50,135 bases of DNA from Rhodothermales bacterium (GTDB lineage Bacteria; Bacteroidota; Rhodothermia; Rhodothermales; Bin80). Location: positions 1 to 50,135 of the forward strand of contig JANQES010000042.1 of NCBI GenBank assembly GCA_028278205.1. Direction: 5' to 3'. Below, piece after piece: positions 10,854 through 18,734 of this stretch. The first letter of the stretch is position 1, and every line of letters starts with the position of its first letter. Made by a program: the position numbers and the translations under genes. The notes below the pieces were generated by a model that worked only from the letters and a program-made list of their open reading frames with translations, did not search any database and had not been told where the DNA came from.

Positions 10854-11183
10854 GAGCACAGGGTGATAAGGTCAACGAATCGGGTGAGGGCAGCCGATCC
10901 TCCTTTCTCCTGCTCAAATCAACGGCACCAACGGTCGGGGAAGATAGGATGCAGACCGGCCTGTGGATAACGCCTGGATACAGCGTAAGCAAGGCAACCG
11001 TGGACGCACTTCACGGAGCGCGTAAGAAAGAACAGTTCTAGACACTCATGCAAATCGAGCCGCCACTTCTTTTAAAAAAACCTGATGCCGTTACCAGACT
11101 GTTTCTAAGCAGGTGGGAAAAAGTTAGGCGGTATGTTATCCCGCTGTGCTCATAGAACGCCTGGTGTTGGTCATGAGTCACGG

Positions 11184-11220
11184 GTCATGAGTCATGGGGA
11201 TTTTTCTCATGATTCATGAC
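11184..11220. repeat. Word-repeat hairpin (GTCATGA family)
   Basis: GTCATGAGTCATGGG (11184-11198) can pair with CTCATGATTCATGAC (11206-11220); two positions are G-U. A further GTCATGAGTCA word lies just before it at 11170-11180. The arms are tandem copies of a 7-8 base word, as in the other spacers listed here. Confidence 0.6.
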
Positions 11221-11303
11221 CGATGCCGCCGGCTGAGCCTCGTATCATCGGCGAAAATACCTCAAAACATCGTCCTACTTGCTTAGGCGCTCAAAACTGC
11301 CTC

Positions 11304-11332
11304 TTGCATGCCGCCGTCGTTGCGTACCTTGA
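11304..11332 (+). promoter_or_regulatory. Candidate Bacteroidota-type promoter of the kelch gene
   Basis: TTG at 11304-11306, an 18-base spacer, then TACCTTGA at 11325-11332, close to the TTG / TAnnTTTG pattern known for Bacteroidota sigma factor. It lies about 25 bases before the chosen ATG. A single motif match; not conclusive. Confidence 0.35.
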
Positions 11333-11357
11333 ACCGACCCTCATCGCCCAAATTCTC

Positions 11358-12611
11358 ATGATCCGCTCGATGAACCACCGGATGCATTGCGCCGCGATGA
11401 TGCTGGGGCTGTGCCTGCTGGCGTCGCCGGCTGTCGCCCAGACCGATCCGGGGCGCTGGATCACGCGGCCTGCGCTGCCTACGGCACGCCAGGAAATGCC
11501 CCACGCCGTCCTCGACGGCAAGATCTACGTCGTCGGCGGCATCACGGGCGCGCGGACGGCCTCGAATCTGGTGGAGGTCTACGATTCGGCCACCGGCGTC
11601 TGGTCTACAGCGGCGCCGTTGCCAGCGACGATGCATCATCTGGCGATGGCCGCTGCCGGTGGCAAGCTCTACGTGCTCGGCGGCTACGCCGGCAACAGCT
11701 TCACCCCCAGCACCCTCGTCTTCGAATACGATCCGGCGACGGACGCCTGGACGGCAAAGACGCGCATGCCCACCGCGCGCGGCGCCCACGTAGCCGTCAC
11801 CGTCGATGCCCGGATCCACGTCATCGGCGGGGCAGCCTTCGGGGCGAGCCTCGGCACCCACCAGATCTACGACCCGGCCACCGACGCCTGGACGACCGCC
11901 TCGCCGATGTCGACGCCGCGCGAACACCTGGCCGCCGACGCCATCGACGGCGTGATCTACGTGGCCGGCGGACGCACCTCGCTCAACAACTTCAGGACGC
12001 TGGAAGCTTTCGACACCGACACCGGCACCTGGGCCTCGCTCCAGGGCATGCCGACGGCGCGCGGCGGGCTGGCTGCCGCCGCCCTCCACGGCAAACTCTA
12101 CGTCTTCGGCGGTGAATTTCCGGGCGTCTTTTCTGAGAATGAAGCCTACGACCCGGCCACCGACCAGTGGCAGCCGGCAGCCCCCATGCCAGCGCCGCGC
12201 CACGGCATCGGCGCCGTCGCCGTGGCCGACACCATCTTTATCATCGGCGGCGGGCCGGTGGCGGGCTTCGGCGTGACCGACGTCAATTCGGGCTTCGTGC
12301 CGCCTGCGCCCACGCCCACCGCCCTCGACCCCGGCGAAACCCCGCCGGACCACGCCGTTCTCTATCAAAACCACCCCAACCCCGTCTCCACCGCCACGAC
12401 GATCCGCTTTTCGACAGCCCGCCCGGCCTTCGTCACGCTGACGATCTATGACCTGCTTGGCCGCGCCGTCGCCACGCCCCTCCGGCGACGGCTCCCGCCC
12501 GGCGAGCACACGCTGCCCTGGCACCCCGACGACCTGCCCAACGGCGTCTACCTCTACCGCCTCCACACCGGCGCCTTCACCGCCACCAAAACGCTCGTGC
12601 TGCTGCGTTAA
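11358..12611 (+). CDS. Secreted kelch-repeat beta-propeller with T9SS sorting domain
   Basis: 417 aa from the ATG at 11358, which places a signal peptide at the N-terminus (MIRSMNHRMHCAAMMLGLCL...AVA|Q); an ATG at 11370 is equally workable. Residues about 40-300 contain six kelch repeats (I/LYV.GG...., ....YDPATD.W....PMPTPR), enough for one six-bladed propeller. The C-terminal 75 residues (LYQNHPNPVSTATTIRF, IYDLLGRAV, NGVYLYRL) are a T9SS type A sorting domain. Product is expected outside the cell; ligand unknown. The gene stands alone and is followed by an unusual tandem-repeat spacer. Confidence 0.88.
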   Translation: MIRSMNHRMHCAAMMLGLCLLASPAVAQTDPGRWITRPALPTARQEMPHAVLDGKIYVVGGITGARTASNLVEVYDSATGVWSTAAPLPATMHHLAMAAAGGKLYVLGGYAGNSFTPSTLVFEYDPATDAWTAKTRMPTARGAHVAVTVDARIHVIGGAAFGASLGTHQIYDPATDAWTTASPMSTPREHLAADAIDGVIYVAGGRTSLNNFRTLEAFDTDTGTWASLQGMPTARGGLAAAALHGKLYVFGGEFPGVFSENEAYDPATDQWQPAAPMPAPRHGIGAVAVADTIFIIGGGPVAGFGVTDVNSGFVPPAPTPTALDPGETPPDHAVLYQNHPNPVSTATTIRFSTARPAFVTLTIYDLLGRAVATPLRRRLPPGEHTLPWHPDDLPNGVYLYRLHTGAFTATKTLVLLR

Positions 12612-12975
12612 TTGCAACCGCAGATGAACGCAGATGAACGCAGATGAACGCAGATGAACGCAGATGGACGGGGAGAGACGGGGAGTAACGCGGATAATGC
12701 GGATAATGCGGATAATGCGTAGGGGGCTTGAATGAACTTTTGCCATCGCCCTCAACTATTTGCCCTTTGCCGTGTGCTATCTGACATCAGCCATCCGAAA
12801 TCCGATATCAGCTATCCCCCACCCAACATCCGCGTTCATCCCCGTTCATCTGCGATTACAGATCTGCGGTTGCAGTTTAAGCCTTCCGGGATGGAGTCGA
12901 TATCCTATACCATCCTGAACTATCTGAATACTTATTCGGCGGAGGCGCGTTGCAACGCTGCACGCCGGCCACACG
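12612..12975. other. Repeat-rich spacer
   Basis: No gene. It contains the CAGATGAACG tandem block, a CGGATAATG tandem block and an inverted copy of the first near 12832-12875; between them is AT-richer sequence with words such as TCCGATATCAGC and ATCAGCCATCCGA. I see no protein-coding signal. Confidence 0.6.
12614..12875. repeat. Tandem 10-bp and 9-bp repeats with an inverted counterpart
   Basis: CAGATGAACG occurs four times plus one variant at 12621-12670; CGGATAATG three times at 12691-12717. At 12832-12873 the complementary words (CGTTCATC, CCGTTCATCTGCG, CTGCGGTTGCA) occur, so TGCAACCGCAGATGAACG at 12613-12630 can pair with the far end. The whole is a large interrupted palindrome made of short words, starting directly behind the kelch stop codon. 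Confidence 0.75.
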
Positions 12976-13185
12976 ATGAATCGTTTCTCTCCCCAGACGG
13001 ATGAACATACGGTCGTTGCCTTCCTTACGGGCATCGGCCAGCAACGGGACGAGGCGGCCCTGCATCTGACCGCCAACCCGATGGCCCGCGAACTCTTGTG
13101 CATGGCCCAGGAAGCCCTGGAAGCCCTCGGCCTTCCCTCCGCTCTTCACCCCCCCACTCCTGAAAATTGCCGCGCGGAGGCATAA
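12976..13185 (+). CDS. Small protein translationally coupled to a response regulator
   Basis: 69 aa, predicted soluble and mostly helical (NPMARELLCMAQEALEALGL). The stop TAA shares its last base with the ATG of the response regulator (TAATG at 13183-13187), and a GGAGG sits inside its last codons, so the two are very likely co-translated. I recognise no family. Being conserved only by its coupling, it may be a partner or output element of the receiver protein (inference). Confidence 0.6.
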   Translation: MNRFSPQTDEHTVVAFLTGIGQQRDEAALHLTANPMARELLCMAQEALEALGLPSALHPPTPENCRAEA

Positions 13186-13712
13186 TGAAAACACTATTTA
13201 CCCTCTTTAGCGAATACACCGAGCAGGACCTGATGGCGGCGAACCTGCCCAACCCACGCGCCTCTGCCGACCGCGCGCCGGCAGACAGTGCCTCCAAAGC
13301 GGCTGCGCCCCGCCGCCGTTCGTTGCTCGTCGTCGAAGACAATCCGTCTACGCGGATCCTCCTGGTCTATATGCTCAAGGCCACCTACGACATCACCGCC
13401 GCCGCCGGCTTCGACGAGGCCATCACCCTGACCAAAGAATCGTCTTTCGACGGCCTGGTGCTCGACATCAACCTGTGCGAAGAACGCACCGGCGTCGATC
13501 TGCTCCACGCCATCCGCGCGATGCCGAAATACCGAAACGTCCCGGCCATCGCCTGCACGGCCTACACCAGCTTCGGCGACCGCGAACGCCTGCTCGAAAG
13601 CGGCTTCGACCGCTACGTCGCCAAGCCGTTTACGAAAGAGCAACTGCGCAACGCCCTGGCCCACCTCTTCGACCCCGCCAGCCGGAAATCGAGTTCGGGG
13701 TATCAGGCGTAG
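13185..13712 (+). CDS. Single-domain response regulator (receiver only)
   Basis: 175 aa from the ATG at 13185, which is preceded by GGAGG and overlaps the upstream stop codon. After a 45-residue low-complexity N-terminus comes a complete receiver domain: acidic pair E51-D52 (VVEDN), phosphoacceptor D94 (LVLDINL), switch T125 (ACTAYT) and K147 (AKPF). There is no DNA-binding or enzymatic output domain, so it probably acts by protein contact, possibly with the small coupled protein. The N-terminal extension is unusual. No kinase is adjacent; the nearest is at 23-26 kb. Confidence 0.9.
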   Translation: MKTLFTLFSEYTEQDLMAANLPNPRASADRAPADSASKAAAPRRRSLLVVEDNPSTRILLVYMLKATYDITAAAGFDEAITLTKESSFDGLVLDINLCEERTGVDLLHAIRAMPKYRNVPAIACTAYTSFGDRERLLESGFDRYVAKPFTKEQLRNALAHLFDPASRKSSSGYQA

Positions 13713-13750
13713 ATCTGCTAGCTTCTCGCTGATCATCGGGCGTGGCGCCT

Positions 13751-13856
13751 ACTGCGTACTTCGTATTGCGTAAGGGTGCTTGTATCAACCAATACGCAAT
13801 ACGACACGAGCGAAGCGACTGACGGAGCGAAGCGGAGTAAATACGCACTACGCAGT
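13751..13856. repeat. Word-repeat palindrome with inserted GCGAAGCG module
   Basis: ACTGCGTACTTCGTATTGCG at 13751-13770 is complemented twice on its right: AATACGCAATACGAC (13791-13805) and TACGCACTACGCAGT (13842-13856). Between them sits CACGAGCGAAGCGACTGACG, a 20-mer found again at 49111-49130. The element lies between two genes that converge (stops at 13712 and 13860), so it could act as a bidirectional terminator, but no T-run is present. Confidence 0.7.
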
Positions 13857-13859
13857 CTC

Positions 13860-15155
13860 CTATCCTTTGTAAATCACACGCCAGAGACGCCCGCGCCGGG
13901 AGTCGGCGATGTAGAGCGAGCCGTCCGGACCCACCGCCAGACCCGTCGGGCGCGATTCCGCCAGATTGGCCGCAGAGAGCGAATCGGTCCCGGCAAAACC
14001 GTCGGCAAAGATCTCATAATCGCCGGCGACGGTTTCGCCCTCGAAAGGCACGAAAGCGATGTTATAGCCCTTCTGCACGGTGCGATTCCACGACCCGTGA
14101 AACGCGACGAACGCGCCGCCCCGGTAGCGATCCGGGAAGTTCCCGCCGGGATAAAACAGCATATCGTTGGGCCCCCAATGGCCGGGGAAGGTTATGATGG
14201 GATCGGAAGCCTCGGCGCAGCGGCCCACCTCTTGCCCGTCGCCGCCGTATTCCGGATTGAGCACCTTTTTGCCCTGGAGGTGATCGTAATAGCAATACGG
14301 CCAGCCGAAATCCGATCCGTCTTCGACGACGAAGAGTTCTTCGGCGGGCAGTTCATCATTCTGCTCGGCGGTGTAACGATCCGGCCAGAAGCTATCCAAC
14401 TGGTCGCGTCCGTGCTGCGCCACGTAGAGTTTGCCCGTGACGGCGTTCCAGGCGTTGGCGACGCCGTTGCGGATGCCGGTGGCGTAGCGATAGCCGTCGC
14501 CCCTGGTCTGGCCGACCTGATCGGCCTGGAAGCGCCATACGCCGCCGTATTCCTCAAGGAGCGGACACGGATCCTGCCCGACGACGCCCGGTGTGCGCCT
14601 GGGATTCTGACACGCGTTCGACGGGGCGCCGATGTTGACGTACATCGCGCCCTGGTCGTCGAATTCGAAGGGTTTGACGGCGTGACTGCGCTGGTCGGCG
14701 AAGCCCGAGACGACGGTCTCCGGCGCTCCGGTGGGCAGCAGTTCGCCCGCCGCCAGCGGGTAACGCATGATCATCGTGTCTGGAGCGAAGTAGAGATAGT
14801 CGCCGCGCAGGTGGATGCCGGTGCCGCCGTATTCGCCAAAGAACGCGACGACGTCGGCCCGCCCGTCGCCGGTGGTATCACGCAGGGCGGCGATGCCGCC
14901 TTCGTCGGTCGGTTGCCGCAAGGCGACGTAGATGTCGCCATTGTCGCGGATGGTCAGGTGGCGAGCGCGGCCCAGGGTATCGACGACGGTGACGGCGCAG
15001 AAGCCGTCGGGCAAGGTCAGGCCGCCGTTGTCGGCGTCGCAGGTTATGCTGGCCGCCAACGTGGCGGCGTCCGGCATTTGTTCGTCGCAGCCGGTTGCGG
15101 CGATCAGCAGCAACAAGGTCGGGAGGATCCAGAGGCGAGTCAGGAGCTTTTTCAT
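13860..15155 (-). CDS. Lipoprotein PQQ-dependent sugar (sorbosone-type) dehydrogenase
   Basis: 431 aa from the ATG at 15155, chosen because it opens a lipoprotein signal (MKKLLTRLWILP...IAATGC, lipid Cys 23). The frame is open further upstream but lacks any signal sequence. The body is a six-bladed propeller of the soluble glucose/sorbosone dehydrogenase family: repeated ...RHLTIRDNGDIYVALR, ...GVWRFQAD, YATGIRNGVANAW, DFGWPYCYYD, FHGSWNRT and a closing GPDGSLYIADSRRGRLWRV. It would oxidise sugars or aldehydes with PQQ in the periplasm and pass electrons to the respiratory chain (family knowledge). Actual substrate is unknown; some family members are not proven enzymes. Confidence 0.85.
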   Translation of the reverse strand: MKKLLTRLWILPTLLLLIAATGCDEQMPDAATLAASITCDADNGGLTLPDGFCAVTVVDTLGRARHLTIRDNGDIYVALRQPTDEGGIAALRDTTGDGRADVVAFFGEYGGTGIHLRGDYLYFAPDTMIMRYPLAAGELLPTGAPETVVSGFADQRSHAVKPFEFDDQGAMYVNIGAPSNACQNPRRTPGVVGQDPCPLLEEYGGVWRFQADQVGQTRGDGYRYATGIRNGVANAWNAVTGKLYVAQHGRDQLDSFWPDRYTAEQNDELPAEELFVVEDGSDFGWPYCYYDHLQGKKVLNPEYGGDGQEVGRCAEASDPIITFPGHWGPNDMLFYPGGNFPDRYRGGAFVAFHGSWNRTVQKGYNIAFVPFEGETVAGDYEIFADGFAGTDSLSAANLAESRPTGLAVGPDGSLYIADSRRGRLWRVIYKG

Positions 15156-15473
15156 AGGTCGATGCGCGGTCCGGTTGGGGTGGGGCTTGAGGTGAAAGGA
15201 TATGAAAACAAAAGGTACTAAAAGCTCACGTCGATTTGTATTATAGCGTTGGTCATTTTGAGGGATGATTTTTTGAATGTCGATATTCTTCGGTTCGATA
15301 TTCAACCCACCGGAACCCGGCGCCTCGCAACTCGGCCCGTTTTACGAGTTAGAGTCGTCCATCAAGGATGCACTTTAGGTGAAAGCAAACAGGGGTGTGT
15401 TGCGTATGCGTCCCCGGCTGCCTATTTTGCGGAACTATTTGTCTTACCAGAATTTGCCGACAGGACATCCATC
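15156..15473. other. Divergent spacer upstream of the dehydrogenase and deoxyribosyltransferase-like genes
   Basis: Contains a direct repeat TCGATATTC (near 15282 and 15297) and AT-rich stretches that may hold both promoters. The plus-strand frame is open upstream of 15474 but translates into no recognisable protein. No RNA gene seen. Confidence 0.45.
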
Positions 15474-15920
15474 ATGAAAAAGCAGGTTTTTTTAGGGGGG
15501 ATATGTGGCACGACAACCTGGCGCCGCGAAATTGCGATCCCGGCTCTCGAAGCTGCCGGTGTCACCTACCATAACCCCCAGCTCGAGGTGGATGAATGGA
15601 CAGAAGCCCACGAAGCCGCCGAAGTGAAAGCCAAAGAAGAAGCCGACGTCTTCCTCTTCGTGCTCGGTGGGGAAACGCGCGGGGTAGGCAGCATAGCTGA
15701 AGTGTCTTATCTGCTGGGGATGGGTCGCCCGTTGGCGCTCACCATGACCTTTATCCCCGAAGGCGCCGTGATAGACGGCCACCCCGTGACAGCAAGAGAG
15801 CGCGCCGACCTGAACCGGGGACGCTTCTTCGTGCGAACCATGGCAGCCAGGCAGAACGTGCCGGTGTTTACCCGCGTCGAAGAGGCCGTGCAGTATGCTA
15901 TTAAACTCGTAAAAACGTGA
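15474..15920 (+). CDS. Nucleoside 2-deoxyribosyltransferase-like protein
   Basis: 148 aa from the ATG at 15474, where the family's usual start (MKKQVFLGGICG) occurs. The pattern FLGG....TWR...IPALEAAGVTYHNPQ....W, a run E..E..EADVFLFV and the helix GVGSIAEVSYLLG with its Glu match the Nuc_deoxyri_tr2 family. Such proteins share the Rossmann-like fold of N-deoxyribosyltransferases and may act on nucleosides or nucleotides in the cytoplasm; most members have no proven substrate. It is followed 36 bases on by the small zinc-binding protein. Confidence 0.75.
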   Translation: MKKQVFLGGICGTTTWRREIAIPALEAAGVTYHNPQLEVDEWTEAHEAAEVKAKEEADVFLFVLGGETRGVGSIAEVSYLLGMGRPLALTMTFIPEGAVIDGHPVTARERADLNRGRFFVRTMAARQNVPVFTRVEEAVQYAIKLVKT

Positions 15921-15956
15921 CGAACCCACCCTGCCATCCGTAAAAAACGAACACCC

Positions 15957-16157
15957 ATGCCGTCTCCCGAACCGAACAAGACCTGCCTGGCTTGCAACCG
16001 CAGCGACCAGGAAACGCCGCTGGTTTGCCTCGACTATCAAAACACCCGCTTTTGGATCTGCCCGCAGCACCTCCCGCTGCTGATTCACCACCCCCAGCGC
16101 CTCATCGGCCTGCTGCCGGGCGCCGAGCATCTGCGCCCCGCCGATCACCACGACTAA
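15957..16157 (+). CDS. Small putative zinc-binding protein (CxxC...CxxH)
   Basis: 66 aa. It has CLAC at residues 10-13 and ICPQH at 34-38, a treble-clef or ribbon-like metal site, with a conserved hydrophobic core (LVCLDYQNTRFWICPQHLPLLIH). Similar tiny proteins occur in this lineage in my memory, but I know no function. Same strand as, and 36 bases after, the deoxyribosyltransferase-like gene; the broken phosphotransferase follows. Confidence 0.65.
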   Translation: MPSPEPNKTCLACNRSDQETPLVCLDYQNTRFWICPQHLPLLIHHPQRLIGLLPGAEHLRPADHHD

Positions 16158-16187
16158 AATGGCCAGCGGGAGGGCTGCATCAACGTC

Positions 16188-16893
16188 GTGATTGCTATCC
16201 CCACCGATTTCGCCCGCGCGATAGCCGCCGCTTTTCAACAAATTCGACGGACGCGGCGCGGTGCGACTGCTCGAAACCGACGACGAACGAGGTATTTTAC
16301 TGCTCGAACGCCTCACCCCCGGCACCCCGCTCTCGACACTCGCCGACGACGCCGAAGCCACGCAGATTGCCGCGACGGTGATGCGACGGCTCTGGCGTAC
16401 GCCGCCGCCCCACCATGCCTTCCCCACCCTGGCAGACTGGGCTGCCGGCCTGAGCACGTACCGCGAGCGCTACCCCGACGCCGGCCCGATCCCGGCGCCG
16501 CTGCTGTCGAAAGCCGAGCGCCTGATGGCTGATTTGCTGCATTCGGCGGAAGCGTCCAACGTGCTGCATGGCGATTTGCATCATTTCAACATCCTCGCCG
16601 CCGGCCCGGCGCAGTGGGTGGCTATCGATCCGAAGGGCGTCGGCGGCGAGCCGGCGTACGAAGTCGCCCGGTTTCTGCACAACCCGCCCGGCGTGCTGGC
16701 ACAACCCGGCGCCGCCCGGCTCGTGAGGCAGCGAGTCGATGTGATGACGGAGGCGTTGGCGTTAGACCGCCGGCGGGTGCTGGCCTGGGGCTTTTGCAAA
16801 ACGATCCTGTCGGCGTGGTGGGGCGTCGAAGACGGCGAGGGAGATTTAACCTACATCCTGGCCTGCGCCGATCTTATGAACACGATGATTTGA
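16188..16893 (+). pseudogene. Aminoglycoside/hydroxyurea phosphotransferase (APH(6)-like), internal deletion and frameshift
   Basis: The original N-terminus is visible from the GTG at 16188 (IAIPTDFARAIAAAFQ), which fits the start of the APH_6_hur family. The reading then switches frame near 16236-16245 into ...FDGRGAVRLLETDDERG and continues to the stop at 16893 with all C-terminal motifs: HGDLHHFNIL (catalytic loop), IDPKGVGGEPAYEVARFLHNP and the W-rich end. Roughly 60-80 residues that normally form the nucleotide-binding N-lobe (including the VLK Lys) are missing and the two parts are out of frame. A product starting at the GTG at 16261 would lack the N-lobe and should not be a kinase. A sequencing or assembly error alone would not explain the missing segment. 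Confidence 0.75.
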
Positions 16894-16956
16894 CCTAAAC
16901 ATTATGAAAAAAATCTCCGTTTGCCATTTGCAATTTGCCCCTTTGCCCTTTTTCAC

Positions 16957-17460
16957 CTACCGCGTCAAGCTCCTGATCTCATCCGCAAAATCCGGATAGA
17001 TTTCGAGCAACTTTTCCCGATCTCCCAACTCAAAATCTTCGATGGCAAAGCCGGGCGCCATGGTTGTGCCAAGCAAGGCGAAGCGACCGTCTTCGTGGAG
17101 GCAAGAGCCTTGCCAGGCCTCGCCGGGGGCGACGGTTTGCAGGCACATGCCCGCTTCGAGGTCCTGGCCCAGCGTCACGGTCTCGCCGCGCCCGTCGGGG
17201 TGCAGCAGCGTCAGGTCTACCGGATCGCCGAGGTAGAAATGGTAGATCTCGTCGCCGCGCAGGCGGTGCAGGGCCGAGAAGGTATCGGGGGTGAGCAAAT
17301 AGTAGATGGCCGTCCCGGCAGCGCGGGGGCCGGTGTAGCGGGGCGGCAGGCACGCCTGCGGGATCTGCAAGACAGACTGGTACGTCTGGGCGAAATAGCC
17401 GCCTTCCTCCGGCAACGGCGCCAGGCCGAGGTGGCGCATCAGAAAATCGACGGTGATCAT
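16957..17460 (-). CDS. DUF985 cupin
   Basis: 167 aa; starts at the ATG at 17460 (MITVDFLMRHLGLAPLPEEGGYFAQTY), the normal family start and length. The cupin signature is present: TAIYYLLT, FSALHRLRGDEIYHFYLGDPV and TVAPGEAWQ..., ending LGDREKLLEIYPDFADEIRSLTR. The family binds a metal or small ligand in a beta-barrel; cytoplasmic; biochemical role unknown. Divergent from the M50 protease gene, with a perfect 26-bp inverted repeat between them. Confidence 0.85.
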   Translation of the reverse strand: MITVDFLMRHLGLAPLPEEGGYFAQTYQSVLQIPQACLPPRYTGPRAAGTAIYYLLTPDTFSALHRLRGDEIYHFYLGDPVDLTLLHPDGRGETVTLGQDLEAGMCLQTVAPGEAWQGSCLHEDGRFALLGTTMAPGFAIEDFELGDREKLLEIYPDFADEIRSLTR

Positions 17461-17477
17461 GGGGGGTGGGGTGTTTG

Positions 17478-17546
17478 AGTTTTATGGTGTTTGAGTGTTT
17501 TAGTGTTTTAGGCTGAAGAACTAAAACACTCAAACACCATAAAACT
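17478..17546. repeat. Perfect 26-bp inverted repeat between divergent genes
   Basis: The arm at 17478-17503 is the exact reverse complement of 17521-17546 (17-base loop); key words are TGTTTGAG, TTTTATGG and TGTTTTAG. Partial further words continue on both sides (GTGTTTGAG at 17471, ACACTAAAACAC at 17550-17561). It lies upstream of both flanking genes, so it is not a 3' terminator. Confidence 0.85.
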
Positions 17547-17678
17547 ATAACACTAAAACACAACCCTCCTCTAAAACTTGACCGGCCTGATGAAACTTTC
17601 GAGCGGTATGTTCGCAAAGGGAGGGAATACGGAGCACGCAGGCTGCGCAACGGACGCTTTCATTTTAAGCCAGACACC

Positions 17679-18386
17679 ATGAACAAAAAGTTCACAATCG
17701 GCACGTTCTCAGGGATCGGCATCTACGCCCATTGGACGCTCCTGGTGATGCTCGCCGGGATTTTCGGGTGGTTTCTGTGGACGAGCTTTTCGTTGACGAC
17801 GGCGCTGGCTGTGGTGGTCATCGTCAGCGCGCTGTTTGGCTGCGTGATTCTCCATGAATTGGGCCATGCGCTGACGGCCCGGCACTTTAACATCAGTACG
17901 CTCGACATTACGATGTATCCGATAGGCGGCGTGGCGCGGCTCGAAGGGATCCCGCGAGAGCCCCGGCAGGAACTCCTGATTGCCATCGCCGGGCCGGCGG
18001 TCAACCTCGCCATCGCAGTGGTGCTGTTCGTCGTCATCCTCGCCACCGGAGGGACGCTGATGCCGGCACCGTTCGTCGAGACCGACCCGAATGTACTCGG
18101 ACTGTTGATGTGGATGAACCTGGCGCTGGTGGGTTTCAACATGCTGCCGGCCTTTCCGATGGACGGCGGGCGGGTGCTACGCGCAGGACTGGCGAGCAAA
18201 ATAAGTTATAAAAATGCCACGCGGATTGCCGCGTATGTGGGGCAGGGCATGGCGGTCCTCTTCGCCTTCGCGGCCCTCCCAATTTTCGGCGGGTTCAACC
18301 CCATCTTGCTCTTCATCGCGATCTTCGTCTTTACCGCCGCCCGGCAGGAAGCCGCCTACGTCTTGCAAGAGCAAGAGCAGGCCTGA
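17679..18386 (+). CDS. Site-2 protease family M50 membrane metalloprotease
   Basis: 235 aa, about six membrane segments. Zinc site HELGH at residues 59-63 inside a membrane helix, and the second motif NMLPAFPMDGGRVLRA with D162 as third ligand. MYPIGGVARL between them is typical of SpoIVFB-like group 3 enzymes. There is no CBS domain, which many relatives carry at the C-terminus. It would cut a membrane-spanning substrate, often an anti-sigma or pro-sigma factor (family knowledge); no such partner is next to it. Confidence 0.9.
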   Translation: MNKKFTIGTFSGIGIYAHWTLLVMLAGIFGWFLWTSFSLTTALAVVVIVSALFGCVILHELGHALTARHFNISTLDITMYPIGGVARLEGIPREPRQELLIAIAGPAVNLAIAVVLFVVILATGGTLMPAPFVETDPNVLGLLMWMNLALVGFNMLPAFPMDGGRVLRAGLASKISYKNATRIAAYVGQGMAVLFAFAALPIFGGFNPILLFIAIFVFTAARQEAAYVLQEQEQA

Positions 18387-18734
18387 TCTTGCGGTTCAAC
18401 GTTCGAGGTTCGAGGTTCCGGATTTAGAAACGATCTCAAAAGCCTTCCCCTTTGTCATCCCGAGGCAGAGCATCGTGGCGAGCTTTTGGAGGAGGTTGGG
18501 AGCTTTCACCACCTTGCGCATACCTACCGACCGCCGGCTATGACCCTTCAAAATCACGTGTTTACGTGGTGTGCCGGCGACGTTGTGCCGCTATATTTAG
18601 GCTTGAAAGAGCACGCTGCCCCACGCGGCCTCTAGCCAACACTGTTAAGATTTTCCACTGGTAGTTACGTGTTGCGCATCTCAGGGCGCCGCCCACAAGG
18701 CCTATTCAACTAACCAGATCTGGAGGTGCGCATT
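18387..18734. other. Spacer upstream of the RiPP locus
   Basis: Contains a short direct repeat (GTTCGAGGTTCGAGG near 18400), a TATATTTA box at 18591-18598 that might be a promoter -7 element, and a GGAGGT ribosome-binding site at 18722-18727 for the first precursor-like gene. No gene visible. Confidence 0.45.

Larger units (their letters stand above)
10854..11357. other. Divergent promoter region between the 8-repeat gene and the kelch gene
   Basis: Left part is the leader of the minus-strand gene and shares blocks with the leader at 5.4-5.6 kb. The right part holds a word-repeat hairpin (11184-11220) and a candidate Bacteroidota-type promoter (11304-11332) for the kelch gene. The frame upstream of 11358 is open but has no signal-peptide logic, so I do not call it coding. 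Confidence 0.5.

Noticed and set aside
12621..12717. Possible CRISPR array in the CAGATGAACG tandem block
   Set aside because: Repeats are directly adjacent 9-10-base words without unique spacers and no cas genes are near.
11283..12755. 490-codon minus-strand frame opposite the kelch gene
   Set aside because: Starts in a repeat block (IIRIIRIIR from the tandem words) and has no recognisable fold.
13776..15221. 481-codon plus-strand frame opposite the PQQ-type dehydrogenase
   Set aside because: Shadow of a GC-rich gene; begins inside a hairpin element and matches no family.
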